Shown: positions 13,026-27,863 of the stretch, in pieces
Layout of the letters: every line of letters starts with the position of its first letter
Position numbering within the stretch: position 1 is the first letter of the stretch
Source: Camarhynchus parvulus
Taxonomy: Eukaryota > Chordata > Aves > Passeriformes > Thraupidae
NCBI RefSeq assembly: GCF_901933205.1
Contig: NC_044576.1
Span: forward strand, 10,015,024 to 10,079,023
Reading direction: 5' to 3'
DNA: 64,000 bases
Position numbers and translations under genes: made by a program
The notes under the pieces: model-generated
Told to the model about the DNA's origin: nothing
Database searches by the model: none
The model's input: the letters and a program-made list of their open reading frames with translations, nothing else

Positions 13026-16010
13026 AAACTTTTGTCTTACTAATTGTTTTGTGCCTCTATGTGTATCTTGAAAGCAGAATTTATGGGATGAGCAAACAGT
13101 CTACAATGGTGTTACAATTTACAGCACGTGCAGAAATCTTGCTCAGTTTCAGATCTCTGTGGCTGTGATTCAGACATTAAATTACTTCCAGTCAAAACCA
13201 AACACTGGGTGCTCAGAGAAGCCTTCCCATACAAGCCAAGTGACTAAAGCATTTCAGACTGTGTGCTGACCATCTGGAAACACAGGCAAAAGCAATTCAC
13301 ACTTATTCAATACTGTCCTAAAAACAGGGTTTGAGGTTAACTCAAGGTATCAATGGGTTGGATTTTCAGGCTCCCTTACTTTCACACTCAAACTGAAAAG
13401 CAATCAGATTTCACTCTAATAAAAGTTTACCTTCTCAACAGAAACAGTCTAACTCATTCAAGCAAGAAATGAAACACTATTATAAACTAATAAGTATGGC
13501 AACAATCAAGGCTAAATACCTCTAAAACTATGGCCTACAATGAAATTCTCTGCGCTCTTTGATTTCCCTCTTTAATGTCTTTGGGCAGCACCATCCTGAC
13601 ACTTTTTAGGGCTAGATCAAACATGCTTTTCAAATGCTGCCCAGACCCACAAACTTCAAAACAAGGACATCCAACGCAAACTCTAAAGCCAGCTGTCAAA
13701 AAGCTTTCCAAAATGATAAACTATGAAGAAAGTTCCTTTTTTCAGTAAGCAGATATTCCCAATCAGGAGCAGATCAGTTCATTATACAGAACCAGCATTG
13801 TTCTGCCTGTTTGATACAGCCAGAATTGCTCTTGAAACCATCCCTGAGAGTTTTATGGGTATCTGTTGTGTTCTCTTTTCTCCTGCAATGAAGATCTGTG
13901 TGCAGGTCATGTTTTACTGCTTCAGGGATATCTGTTTTCTTATTGATTGAAAATTAAAATGGTAATTTATGCTTCCATACTGGACCACTGCAATGTTTTA
14001 TTTCATTGATTTTGTGGCAGTTCTTTGCATGCATTTAACAGCTTATGTGAAACCCTGACAGCAAGGTCATTTCAAACAAGCCATTCTCAATTCTGCTCTC
14101 TTCAGCTCCCCACAATGCCAAATCATTAGCTTCTAATTACATTTTGTACATTTGGGGATTTTATAATCTTTAAAGGTTCTTAAATATCAAGTCAAAATTT
14201 CTCTTTGTCCTCTGGCGTGTGCCCTGCTTCCCTCATACACCTGAACCCAGCAAAGCTTTTCTTTAAAGGATTTTCCCATTGATTGAGTGGTATTTGTCCC
14301 TTCCAAGCTTTTAGCTGCTGTTAACCTTAAGTGTCAGACCAACAATTTGTTACAATTAGGCTGACAAACTTTCAGCTTTTAACTTCACTCTCAGAGCTCA
14401 TTTATTTGATCTAATGCAAGCTTAATTACCTGAGCTGCTAATTCTGTTAAAATAAAAATAAACCAAACCAAAAAAACACACCAACCCTGAAATATCATAC
14501 CTGCCATGAAAAATCTTCCAAAAGTACCCTGTGATAGCCTGATAATTGACAAGGCTTTGATTCTTCTGAGCATGCACTGATTTTGGACTCACAGGACCAA
14601 GATTAAAAGATTATCTTTTCAACAGCACAGAGGATGCTTGCAGGGCCATCCCCTGCAAATGGCTTGGGCAAAACCACCTAGGAAAATAAAGGCATGAGTG
14701 TAAATAGTAAATAGCATGTGTGGAGTGAGCACATGGAACTGTCTGCAGGAGGTTCACCTGAAACTGAACATGTCAAGAGGAGCTGCTCTGAGCCCCCCTG
14801 TCCAGAAGGCAGCTGTGCGACACAGAAATGCACATGCACAGACACTTTGCCATTTCTGTGACACAGACATGCACACAGACACTGCATTTAGCCAGCAATC
14901 TTTCGCAAGACCTGCTTCAGCATTTTTCCTATTGCTAAGAGAAAGTATAATATTAAAACATCTGCCATATGCAAAATTAAACCACTGGAAAACCTAATCT
15001 TTCTTCATGGTAAGACATTCAGTAATTACTGGAATTATGTCACTTCACTATAGAGTTCGAAGTGTGAAATTTAGGAATTACTTTTCACATAAGGAACTCT
15101 GGAGAGAGAAAGTATGATAAAAAAAGAGTAACTGGATCACTTTTGGATGGCTGTAGAGCTATTGGATGAAATTTTCTCCAGCATATGAGATCTTGCTGCT
15201 CCACTATGTACTTCAGAAAAGGGAAATGCTTTTAATATCTTGTTTTTCATTCGTTTTTCATATTGTTTATATTTTAATGTTTCTTTATGCTATCTACATA
15301 AATGCTAAACCAACAGAAACTTATTGCTATTTACTGTATCCAAGTTCAAAATACAGGAGCCAATCTTTGAAAGCTTGTAAGTACTGTAAAATTTAACACC
15401 AGATCAAGGAAAATGCCCTCCTTGCTTCTTTCTGTCTTTATCACAGTTTGTCAATTCCTGGACTTCAAAAACTTCAACAAATATAATTTATCCTATTGGA
15501 TCATTAATACTGTGAAGCCCACTCCAGTGAAATTTTTCTGATGGTTTCAGGAGATCAGGGGACATAATACAGACAAGTGTGCTGAATGACTCTTTTGGCT
15601 CCTCATTGCTGAAGATAAAACTTTCCTTATCTGTTTTGAAACACAAAGTGAGGTTATAGGATTGCTGCTCAAAAAGCATTCCCTATTTGAACAACAGTAA
15701 TTACTGTGCTTATTCAGGAGGGCATATCAACAAAGAGATGATATCTCAAGACTTCATTACTGGGAGTCTAAAATGACAAGAGTCCAAAGAACATCCTCAA
15801 AATACATTTTCCACTGGGTGGCTCTTTGCAGCTCTGCAGGAGTCTCTGTCCTGGCTCTAGTCAAATGACTGAAAATAAAAATGCTATTTGCTTTTACATT
15901 AACAATTGCTCCTGTACATGAGGTGGATTTGAGTTTTCTATAAAATATGTCAATCAGCTCCTCTCTCCATGGACTTCCAAAAAAGTCTATATCATAGTTA
16001 AATTTAAGAC

Positions 16011-16050
16011 TAATATATTTAACTATATTTTAAATAATTAATATATTTAA
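16011..16050. repeat. AT-rich direct repeat
   Basis: TAATATATTTAA occurs at 16011-16022 and again at 16039-16050, separated by AT-only sequence. Confidence 0.85.
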
Positions 16051-16843
16051 TGGGTTTACATAACAGCATTTACAGTTTTCTGTTCTACATATATTCTTCA
16101 CTTCATGCTTTCAGTCACTGGCTTCACCCAATATTTATGGGTCATAGTTCTAATTGTTATTTCAAATAAATGTTCTATTGCTGAAATGACATCTAAACCA
16201 AAGACTTTGCACACTGATGTGGAATTGTGCATTTGCGCAAAAATCAAGGACAGTGCTTTGAAATTCCTTTGCAGATACAAATCTAGGTTAAAACATAGAA
16301 TCATATGCAATATCTTAAATTAAAAAGGGAAGGGAAATAGGTGAGGAGATAAGTTCACTAATTCATCATGATTTGTCACAGGGAATATAAAGAGCTATTA
16401 TTTAATTACAGTAAAACCCAAAACCCCCATTTGCAAGTAATGAATAGTTGCAATAGTAATTAGTAAGTGTAAGTGTTGACAGCATCAGAAAGTAAGTATT
16501 TCATAAATGTTGGGTTATACTGGTTTGTGTGCCTGGTTTTATAAGAGGCACAGACACTCAGTAGTTATTGTTGCATCTGTTCATGGCTGCAGAATTCCAT
16601 CCTAATTACTGCATCAGAGTGTAGGGAAAAACAAGCCATGCAGAGAACTTGGGAATGTGGAACCCTGGTGCTTGAGATGAACTAAGTACTTGTGCTCCTG
16701 GTACAGCAAATCCAAGTGGGGCTACATGGAATACAAGTTTGAGAATGTTCTCAGCACTACTGACCCAGGACTAACCAGCACTGGCATGCAGCACATTCCC
16801 TGATCAACAAAACCATTTTAGATGGACTGCTCCCAATGGTAAC

Positions 16844-16856
16844 AAAAAAAAAAAAA
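16844..16856 (+). repeat. Poly(A) tract
   Basis: Thirteen A residues in ordinary intronic sequence. Confidence 0.9.
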
Positions 16857-19800
16857 TTCCTCATAAAAACCCCCTCAGGCTTAAAAGAGGCTGTAAGTAA
16901 GCCATTTGCCTGTTTTCATTTGTTTGTTCTTAAGAGCAGATCCTGAAAGAGACAAATGCCAAAGCGGAAAATTGATTTGGTGTTTGTTTATATGCATAAA
17001 GGATTGCTTTTTTGCTTGATCCTATCTAAGACAACGAAATGGCAATCACAAAGGATTCCGTTCCAGCAGGAGGTAAAAGAAGATAATACCTGTAAACAGA
17101 AGTATCTATAAAATCTGCAGTCAAGAGACAATGCAGTCTTCAGTCATGAAGATTTACATCTGACCTTGCTGGTTTGACAGATTGGTTTATAAGGCTAGGA
17201 AAAGGAAACTAATAGATAAATGGGAAGAGGCTACAAGACCAATTCCCAAAATATTAGTGTCCAAGATAAGATTGTAGGCAAAATTTCAGTGAGTGGTACA
17301 TACACATACAGAATGTATTCCATTAAAAGCCACTTCTCATTACTTATTTAGCTGCTGCTGTGATTAGAGAATATTTAAAACACTGATCAGGCCCAGATTA
17401 ATGTACCATCAGAGGAAGCTGCAATCACTGCAGCAACCTGCAGTGCAGCATGTGCATTCCCCCTCGTGTGACAGAAGAGACCAGACAGCTCCCCCAGCAG
17501 ACCTGCACAGCCATCAGTCCTTAACAACCAACACCCAGCTCACCACAAGACAAACACCCTCCTCATAACCACTTATCAGGTCAAACTGCAGATAATAAAC
17601 TTGGCTGTCAAAACAGATACTGGATGGCTCCTCCAAATTTTGTCCATCAGACAAAACTGAAATATGTTTCAGTCATCACTTCTCAACACTTCTGTGTTGG
17701 TCAGTAAGCCCACTTTGCAAAGTCACTGGAGCTGTGTGTTTGAGAGGCAATAATACAAAATATTCTATTTTATAAGGAAGTTGTTGTGGCATAAAGATAT
17801 TCTAAGCACACAAGAAGTCAAAGACAGGTTGGAGTGCATGGAAATCTCTGACTGTGACTGTTTTTTTGATCTACAAATTCCCTGAGATGAAGATGTCCCC
17901 ATGGCAAGTGCAAACTTCTACCAGAAGGGGTTCAAAGTCTCAGATTTGCTGCAGTCTAAATGCCAAGACAGGCAAAAAGGCAAAACAACTGTTTCAGATG
18001 AACTTTGGCTCTGCATTCAAAGAGGACAGAAAGTTTAATTGTCAGCTGGTCAATAATCATTAGAGGTTAAAAGCTGCTGCCTATTTTAGGAGCAGATGAC
18101 TATTCCTGAAAAGTTCAGCATTAAGTCACTGCTAAGAAGAAGGAAGCAAACCAGTGAGATTCAAAACATATCACAGATTCTTCCAGCAGCTGTATCCCAG
18201 AATGTACCTCTGGATTTTGACAAAAGATCAAGAATTCTCCAGCACAATGAAACACAGCACAGTGCCAACTCCAGAAACTCCTTCTAAGAAAATGGATATA
18301 CTTTCATTGTTACACTTGTACACCTTTTTAAAAGAAATAATGGTCAAGTACCTAATGATTATAAAGCATAACACAGTTCCTATTAGCTACATACACACTG
18401 CCTAATCATTTAGGACTCATAACTGTAAATTTTTCATATGACTATTAGAGCTCCCTGTTATTCCAGCTGAGCGTAAATTGAAAAGAGAATAGCACTTGCA
18501 TATCCAGGCTTTTTGGATGATAATAAATATATTTATTGACACTTTTGTGTAACAGAAATATAATGCAAACTAACATCTATGCTCTAAGGATGATTCTAAA
18601 GAAAAATATGTCAATCTCCTTGTTCCCCACAAAATACTAATAAAGCATTAAAAAGACTTGCAAAAGGTTACATGCTTCAGTAATTAATATGAAAACTACA
18701 ATGGTAAACTGAGAACCCACTCAAGTCAGTTTTTTAACAGCTCTAGCTTGTACAACACTTAGGCTATAAAGGCCTCTACATTTTATTTACAAAGGGGAAA
18801 AAAAGTTTACATTTATTTTTCACATATTATTCTCCTGTTTTCAGAAATGTCAACAGATTAAGTTGGCGAAAAAAATTGATGGGTTTTTTTCACCAAATCT
18901 TACTGGTTTTTACTATAAGAATAGCTGCATTTCAAGGCAAGCAATATTGGAAAAGCTCATCTGGAATTTTGCCCACTTACAGACACTAAGCCTTCTTCCT
19001 GGCTACTCTGCAAACATTTTCAAGTAGTGAAAGGCTGAGATTGTGGTTTCTCTTTTCTACTACCTAATTATGTAACTCTGATCCTTTGGTGAACAATGAT
19101 TCATTAGGCATGTTTTCTTCCAAATGATGTCAGCTCATTCTGTCATGTAATGCTGCAGAGTTCTCTCTACACCTAAAAACTGTGTCCCAGAATTACCATG
19201 ATCATTCTTTTCAGGTTACACCCCCTAATCCCTAAGCAAAATTAATCTTGATTAAGTTTCTCTGCTGGAGAAAATACGTTCTCCCCACAAGGACTTCCAC
19301 CAAGAGAAGAGTAGAACACTGTTCCCTGCTATGCAGCATCAACTCAGATGAGAATATTTGGGGTGAAACTGGGTTACAGCGACCATTTTTCCAGCAAGAC
19401 CCTGGGGACTCTATGGCTCTCAGGAGACACTGCCAGGATCTAGTTCAGAAAGGGATTTAACTGAACAAATAATTAAAAGATTAAGAGCAACTCTGTTTAT
19501 GCTGTGGTGAGCCTCAGATTACTGCTAGACATCTATGACAAAATGCCAGACAAACAAGCCAAAACGAACATTTTAACAGAATGAATGTACTTGGGATGGC
19601 TGAGACAGATCTGTGATCTGAATGGTTTCATAAAATGTGTGGTGTGATTACAGATTATTGAAAATAACTGAGGGAAGACAAAATCCAGAACAGAGAAATT
19701 TATCTTTAAAAACCATGAAAAAAATACCAGATGCAGCTGCAGACACAGCAGTGTCTTCCTTCTACCTAACCCAGCAAAACACGACACTTGGAATAATTCT

Positions 19801-20297
19801 ATAAAGGTATTTTTTAAAAAATAAAAAATTAATTCCAGTTCTGTCAAAATGCAGCATCTTGTTTTCTGATTTATCTTTACATCATGAGCAGATCCAACTA
19901 CACAAAGAAAGCAAGTCACTCTGAACAAGAGCACAATCATCTTGGTTCAGCAAATAATAAGATTTACTAGAAATTTCATCCTGGCAAATATTATAGTTAT
20001 TCATCATGCATAATGAATTAACTTTGTACTTTATTTAAAATTTATACAGTCTATCAGTCTATTTTTTGCTAACATGTTGCATATATTGCCACCATCTTGT
20101 CCATTTCCTTCTATTAGAAAATATTCTACTGTGCGCTACTTGCAGAAATGAGATAGATATAAAAACTTTAGTGCAGTGTACCAAACATTTCTACTGCTGT
20201 AAATCATTATTATTCAAACACAGACTGGTCAGAGTTTTACAAGAGTGAGCATTTTAAAAGCACTGCTATGAGAACTTGCTAGTTTTTCCAAAAGAGA

Positions 20298-20349
20298 GGG
20301 GAAAAAAAACCCCAAAAAACCCACATCAAAAAAAAAACAAAAAAACCCA
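20298..20349 (+). repeat. A/C-rich low-complexity tract
   Basis: GGGG, eight A and CCCC form a small self-complementary unit (20298-20313). It is followed by AAAAAACCC- and poly(A)-C-type sequence to 20349. Confidence 0.85.
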
Positions 20350-21363
20350 TATCACCCATTTTAATTGTTGCTGCTATTTCCTTCCTGAATTTCAGAAAAT
20401 TGATGGGTTTTGACAGAAACTTGTTTTGCAACATTAGAAATTCCCGCTTTCAGGACAATTTTAAAGTTCCAATGTAAAGAGGTAAACCCTCAGCCCCACT
20501 CCTAAAAACAAATAATAAACCCAATAAACTTATCACCTCTATAGATAACCACAAGAAAATATCTCTTTCCCAAATGGAATGATCAAAATGGTCAAAGTAA
20601 CAGAGAAAAGCAAAACTACTACAGTCCTTTTTGACAACATCTTGTATGATTTGAACCAAGACTGCAACATGGAAATCATGCTGTGCTGTTTGAGCCCACT
20701 TTGGCAAAGCCTGTCTGTATCACACATGATCAGTATCTCACACTGGCACTGCCAGAGCAGCTACAACATCAAATTCTGCTGCTGCTCCCTAAGAGCAACT
20801 TATTTGGTGCATAGAGCTGGGAGCTTTGGTAACATGCTGGATGCTCTACAAAACAAAAGGACCATTGCTCTAAATAAGACAAAAAATGATGTCAACCCTG
20901 GGTAATGCAGCAACATGAAGTCCCAATGATTTCTGCACTGGTTTTGAGTTACTAAGTCACGTGGAAACAGCAGCAATTTAGCATGGAAGCAGAACCACAG
21001 ATTTATGAACAGCACACCTTTCCATATAATTTTCCTCAGACCACAAAGACTTTGATGGTGCTTGAATGGAAAAACCTCTATATTTAAGCAGTTGGTTTTA
21101 TTTAATTGTTGCTGAGTTATTAATCCATCAAATTTTGATTTTATTTTTCCATGTTCTGTCTATACTAACTCAGCAGAGTTCTCATTCTCCACCTTTTCCT
21201 CCAGAGTCCTCAAAGACAATCAGCACATGGTCACCCTGCTGCCCTAACCTCAGCCAGCAACCACAGCCCTACAGCTGGTATGTTACCCACCTTACAAATT
21301 TACTAAGATGATGTTTGAAATAAACATTTCCAATTGAAGGGAGTGGGGGGGTGAAAGTCTGTT

Positions 21364-21601
21364 TCAGACTTCTGCTAGTATTTCCCTAATCAGATTAGCA
21401 AAACCCTCAATTTTTAGGATTTGGTCATCCTCACAATCCTCATATCCTCCTAGGAGCTCCAGACACAGTGAGAAATTTAAGCAGAAAGCTGAAAATTCCT
21501 CCAGAAGTCCACTGGGAACGCCATCCAGGACAGCCATTGTACAAGGACTTGACACTGCCCTCCTGATTTGTGCTGGGGTTGGACTCCGAAAGTCAGAACC
21601 T
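21364..21601 (-). pseudogene. Protein-like open frame, possible retroposed or transposon-derived relic
   Basis: A minus-strand frame of about 79 codons runs from after a TGA near 21602 to the TGA at 21364-21366. An internal ATG gives a peptide starting MAVLDGVPSGLLEEFSAF. Its C-terminal half is acidic and leucine-rich (GGYEDCEDDQILKIEGFANL, then IREILAEV). Composition differs from the Phe/Ser/Lys/Cys-rich peptides that chance frames give elsewhere in the window. I see no ATG in good context at its head, no flanking splice signals that I trust, and no family I recognise. It may equally be a chance frame. Confidence 0.2.
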
Positions 21602-24600
21602 CACTACTACCTGAACAGTGTTAGAGGGAACCTAAAGAGAGGAGATTAAAATAACTGGACACAAAAGGAAGGGCAGAATTAAAGGGCAGCCTGACTCAAG
21701 TGCAGCTCCCAAACAAAGTTCTGTTCAGCAGCCTGAAACAGTCTGCCAGAGTGATCCCATCAACTACAGCCCCCTGTCACTTTAGACACTGTATTCATTA
21801 ATCTGGTTTTTACTTTTCAAAATAGCCAACACAAGAAAAACCCCCAAACCCTAAAAAAACCAAACCACCACATATTTTTGTGTGAAATGAGGCCAAAGGA
21901 ATGTGGCCTGTCTGTGAGGATCTTCCTGAGACCAGTAAAATCAAATTGATGCTTTATTTCACTTAGAAATGTTTTTCCCCCTGTCCTCAACGAGCTTCAT
22001 TAAAAAACTAGCAAACAAAAAAGTATTAGTTTCCAGATGATCCTTTGTGAGATGCTTTTAAAAAATAAAATTAATTTGCCTCATGAAGTCAGGATAAAGC
22101 ATCATAAAACAGGAAAGGTTCAGACAAAATGCATGCTGCAAAGATTGTATACACTCACCAAAAGACCAAGAACTGCTGTTTTCGAAGAAATATTCAGCAC
22201 CTGATGCAAAGTTTATAAACTTATATAGCTTTATAGCAGATGCTTCCCTTCCAGCAGCAGTTCCACAAATAATCTCACTTTGCATTCCCCTGTCAAATAT
22301 CCTTTGCATTTAATTAATTATCAAGGCATCACTGGGATATTAAAACTACCTTAAGTGCTTGGAGTTGGACCTCAGATGTGTGTGCTGATCCAAGTGAGAG
22401 TGCAGAAATTACCCCAAGCTTCTCACAGTGGCTTCTTCAACAGCACAATTCTTGTGAAATCTGCAGTTTTCTACCCAACAAAGCAGCTGATGAGGCACAA
22501 ACACAGCCCAAAAGGTGTTCCATTACACACTCCTGGCATTATCTCTTAACAGACTTTATCTAAATCTGCTGCTTATTATATACTGTTGGCAGCTTGCCCA
22601 AAGAGTTCACCCCTCTGCCCTGGAATAACTTCAAGGAATCCATTTAAAATTCAAACACTATGCTTATGGGTACAGGATAAGGACCAGAATATTTATCTAT
22701 TCAATACAACTCACAGAAAAGAGTTTACCTGCCAGTCTAATCTCAGATGCCCCACTTCACACAACATTACAGAATCCACATGTTTTTACCTCACTTCCCC
22801 TCTTCTTCTCTGAGAAGGTAGGAAGGGTTTTCTTAGCAGTAAAGGATGGAGGAAACAGGTGGTTGGTTTTGTTTGTTCTCATTTAGATGGATCTAGAGTG
22901 CTGGTGGATTAAAGTTCTGGTATTTAGCATTTTGATATAGTTGGCATATATTTCTATTTAAAGGACTCAATTGTCCAGAGCTTATTTCTTCTTCTATCGA
23001 GATTTTTTTCCAGATCTTCTGGGAGAGTGTCTGCAGATAGGATTAGATTGGAAATGCTATTGCTTTCAGTGTACTTAAGACACTGGCAGGGATGAGAATT
23101 TAAATGAGAGATTTCAGATGTCTGCATTATGCACTTCACAAATTCCTTCTTGCCTAAGGGAGGTAAGAACAACAACAAACCTAAGTCATTTCCAAGTTAA
23201 TTTAAAAGCAGAGTTTGATGGCAGAATATTTGCATATGTTAGCTTCAAGACAGATGCAATATATGCCATCAATATTTGCACCCATACATGTTAAGGTATG
23301 GTTTCTTTTTCTACAAATTCTTTGTGAGTACTATAAAAGCTTCACAAACCTTTTTCCACTGGGGTCTTGAAAAATAAGGAGGGGAGAAAAACCCCCAATT
23401 CTTATAATTAGACAGAACATTCCTTTGCAATGGAAGGACTAAAACAATTCGTGGTTTTCCAGTTTTCAGGATATACCCCTTCATCCTGTATTTAGTTTCA
23501 GACAGCATGTGCTGAGTAATAGCTGTCTGTATGTGTCATGGCTTTATTTTGCTCTAGAATTAGGAAACAGGAGGCAGTTTTGAGGCAATTTATCCTATTA
23601 AGAGATCAATGTGCTTACTAGTTGTATTTTGTATAGAATGGATTTGACTCATCTCTGGAAGTGGAGATGTGCTACACAACCAGGGTGCCTTGCTCAACTA
23701 TGACGGCAAGATACAGCTTCAGAAACACGTGTAGGCACAAGAAAAATGGTGATAAACCTGAAAGGTTCCACCAGATTTAAGTGTTCTTGATACTGAGACA
23801 CGGAAATGAATGTCAGCACAGCACTGGTTCCTGATCTCCCACTTCAGTGCCAAATGAAGAAATCCAAGCATTATTAGCAGCCTCAAGAAAAAGTCATCTC
23901 AGCTGTGAGCTAGCAACTACATTTACCACTTCTCCCTAGTGAAATTCCAGGTTACAGCCCAACTCTTGCTTAAACCAGCTGAAGGGATCTTGCCAAATTT
24001 CAAGGGAGCTGAATTTGGCCTCTTTCTCTTCCAGAATTCCAGGAAGAAATGACAGTTTACTTAAAGCTTCCAGAAATATTTTTGTTTCACTCACATTACT
24101 GGTTGCTCTAAAAAAGGACATGTATCTCTTATGTCTGGGAAGTAACTCTGTACATACATAAATGAAAGCATTAACTGCTTAATTTCATGCTATTATCTCT
24201 GAACTACAGATGTGTGGCTTTAAAAAAATAAAATGTAAGCAGGAGGATGTGCTAAGCCTGGAACTATGTTTTCCCATACTTCACATTAACTGAAAACATT
24301 AACATTAGTCTTTAGTGTTCTGGGAGAGAGAAATTAATTCCCTGTTTCTTCAGTACTGCATGCTGGCACAGGTTTAAACCACATTCATTTTCTTAAGCAC
24401 CAACATTAACTTTGGATGCACATCTACACAATTTCTCCTTTATTTCCTCAAACTCTTCCAAAAATTATTTTGAATAAGCATTTCAAACAAGACAAAATGG
24501 AACTAAGATTTTCATGTTGCTTTCATAGATATTTGCTTAAATTGACTGAAACACAGGTGAATTGTTAAATTGGAGTGTAATTTAATTATCTGAGCATGCA

Positions 24601-27600
24601 TTTTATCTGTACAGTATTATGACTTTTACCTTATTGTTCCCACTGGAAAAATGCATCTTCACCATAACCTTAAGCAGGTGCATAAATTTCATGACTTCAA
24701 AAGATGGAAATGGAACCAGGAAATCCCACTGGTTAGTAATCAATTTTTTTTTCCAAAGGAAAAGCATTAGAATATCTAGCCTAAGGTGCTCAGCAGAAAG
24801 CAAATAAGATCTGAAATACTATGAATACAGGCTCTAGAAACTTAAAACTATCATTAAGTAGGAAGGTTTCTCTCATTCTGTGTTTTGTTTTACTGCTAAA
24901 TTAATTTATCCTCTCCCAAGCAATAAAACTAACACAAAACTATTTTCAGAAGATGTTTTAGAGGAATAAATGGATAATAGATGGCTTTGTCAGTGACCTC
25001 TGTGTGCAGAACTGCTTGAAGGAGCAATGCCACGTGAACAGCAACAACCATAATAAACACTGGCTTACTGCAGTACCCAAAACCTTCAGTGTGTAAAAGG
25101 AGAACTTCTGTAAACACATCAAGGAAAATAATCTGCCAGGAGATTTGGTATGAAAACCATTACACTGCTGCATTAAAACCCTTAGGTTTGCAGATATTTG
25201 AAAGTAACTGGCTTTCACAAGACTTAAATTGGCATATGTATTCTGCAAGCTGAAAGTATTTGCTACCATAGAAGTTACAGCAGAAGCTGCATGCAAGAAT
25301 CTAGGGGAAAATCTGTAAATAAAAAGCACTGTAAAATGGAGTGTTGATACTGTCAAAATTAATCAATAATTAAAGTACTTTGACAAGAAGATTTCTCAAG
25401 AGCCTCTATCTGCTGAATGTTAAATTATGAAAGCATGAATCAGATGTTCTTGTGTTCCATGTGAATATCATATCATGTGTTCCTGCACTATTGCATCTGG
25501 GGAGGTTTTAAAAGACTCAATTTACATTTAAAAACCTGTTTGTTATTTATTGAGTTCTTATACCATAATATCAGACTTAAAAGGGCTTGATTTCAGAAGA
25601 CTGTTAGAAAAACAATAGGGATAACTGAAAAAGTACTGATTTTATATAGGTGAAATTTGGTATTTGGATCAGTTAATTTTGTTTTTATTCCAAATAACTG
25701 CATCCAAGTAAAGAAAACAAGGCTTATATTTTGATTGAAAAAATTCAGACCAAGTGATAAAAATTATACAAGACTGGATAATATGAAAAGAGTTAGGATA
25801 TCTAGGTAACAAGTAAGAGTCCTACAGATATATTGGATTTTACACCATTTCACATTGAGGTTTATGAACCATTTTTCTTCACAGGTCATATCTAAAAAGG
25901 TTTAGAACAAGAAACCAGGTATGTGAGAACAAAACCATGCAACCTCTTCCTGTTATTTCAGGGGGCAGGAGCTTGAAAGGGAGCACACAGAAATGCTTTG
26001 GGTTTGGGGAGTGTTTTCGGGTTTGGTCTTTCTTTGGGGATTTTTATTTGCTTCTTTTGTGAAGGAGAAGAAATATCTAAATCTATACAAGAAAAGCATG
26101 ATGGTTTCCAATAAAAAAAAAGACAGAAGTAGTTACATTATAGATGATATCAGTATTATTTAAGGCAGTAAAGGTTTTAATTTATTACAAGTGCTACCTG
26201 GAGTAAATGAACATGGGCAAGCTGATGCTACCCTGGGAAGGTGTACTCCCTGTACCAGACTCCTCAGGAATTCCAGCTTCCTCACTTCTGACAGGCTGAG
26301 TTTTGAAAAGGATGAACCAGGCACAACACTTAAGCACACTGGCCATTCCATTTCAGCTAAAGAAGCAATCACAGTGCTGAAAGCAACCACAGCCTGTGAG
26401 AGCACAGCTGAATAAACAGGTGATGGACTAACAACACAAGGGAGTATCTATATTAAAGTTACTGAAGAGTTCCTTAACAACAGCTTATAGATAGCTAACT
26501 TTGTATTTTGACTTTGCTTCAGGCTTTCCAAAGGAAACATGAAAGCAAAGGTAGGGACATCCCAGAAAATGGTGCATGCAACTACACAAACAGAATCTAG
26601 ATATGTGCTACAGCAATGCTCATAAGACAATTTTCATAACAGGAGCTCTATTGATTGCCCTTGACATGGAAAATATCCTAAATTCCAAGCAGAGCCTTTT
26701 TCCTCCTTTAAAAGTCTGTTGCTGTATGTTACATTGTCAACTTTATACAGTGGATTATTTTGATGAAACTATGCTTGGAATATTATGACATGAGTGAGAT
26801 TTTTTAATGTGTTCAGTGTTATTCAATAGTGAATTATTTCCTGGGCTTGCATTCTTGAAAAGTGCCAGCATAATACAAGATGGGGGAATGCACAAAATGG
26901 AGTAGCTGGTATTTTAAAACACCTAGGTCAGACTGCCAAAGCCTCGAAAACAAGCCATGTAACTAAATCAGGGAAATTATATTCTTAGTTTTTTAGATTT
27001 TTAACTTATGGTTACGTGCACATATCATATGCCAAGCTCAGAACTGTTCTGAAGTCCCATCTGTTTGATCCCTTTCTCCTGCTTTCACTGACAGCAAGGG
27101 CTATGCCTGGATTACAGCTACTATTATGCAGAAGACTCACAAGAAAACCTGACAGTATATAAACATTTATCCAAACTGGATTTTCATTAAATGGGGATTC
27201 AATCCTTCTGCTCTCATGACAGATTTTAAACAAAGCTGAGAAAACTGGTATAATTTTTTCATCAACTAAATTTAAAAATGGAAAATTTATGCATAAATAC
27301 GAGCAAGACCACCAAACTCAGAATTCACCAGAACAGCATGCATGCATCAAAAACAGACTGCCCAATGGAATCTGAACTCTCTGGGACTGTAACCACAGTA
27401 GCACACTTCAGATGCTGATGGATGACCTGCTGTAATTTGGTCAACTGGAAATTATGTTTTGTTTACTGTACATTTGTGAGTCTATTCTTTCATTCTCCAT
27501 TGTCAAAACTTACTCAGGCTTTCTACTGCTTGAAGGAGAGATGAAGGACAGGAAGACAGGATGAAAGGTATATCTCAGCCAACTACTCAAACCTATGAAG

Positions 27601-27849
27601 AGTACATCAGAGTTCATCACCAATGCTGAGACTTCCTGTGCATACACAATTGTCTTAATGGCTTCTTCCAGAGGAGCAATTTAAAAGTACAATCCTCTTC
27701 TCCCCTCAAAAGTTTTAGCCACTTATTCAACCAATGTTTTCCAGTCTTAAATGTGTTATCTAAAGAAAAGGTAGGGACTAAAAAGGAAAAAATTATGTAG
27801 AAGGAGTGACAAAAAGAGCCCAAAACCCACAACCCCACGAGCCAAACTC

Positions 27850-27863
27850 AAAAAAAAAAAAAA
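27850..27863 (+). repeat. Poly(A) tract
   Basis: Fourteen uninterrupted A residues are followed by CAAAACAAAAACC. It resembles the tail of a retroposed sequence, but nothing recognisable precedes it. Confidence 0.9.

Noticed and set aside
19533..19940. 135-codon minus-strand frame rich in Phe, Leu and Cys
   Set aside because: The hydrophobic composition is what A-rich DNA gives on the opposite strand (TTT, CTT, TGT codons). It shows no protein features.
20298..20313. GGGG-A8-CCCC as a terminator-like hairpin
   Set aside because: There is no prokaryotic context; this is a simple low-complexity run in a vertebrate intron.
21341..21353. G-rich run GGGAGTGGGGGGG as a G-quadruplex
   Set aside because: It yields only three separable G-runs, not four.
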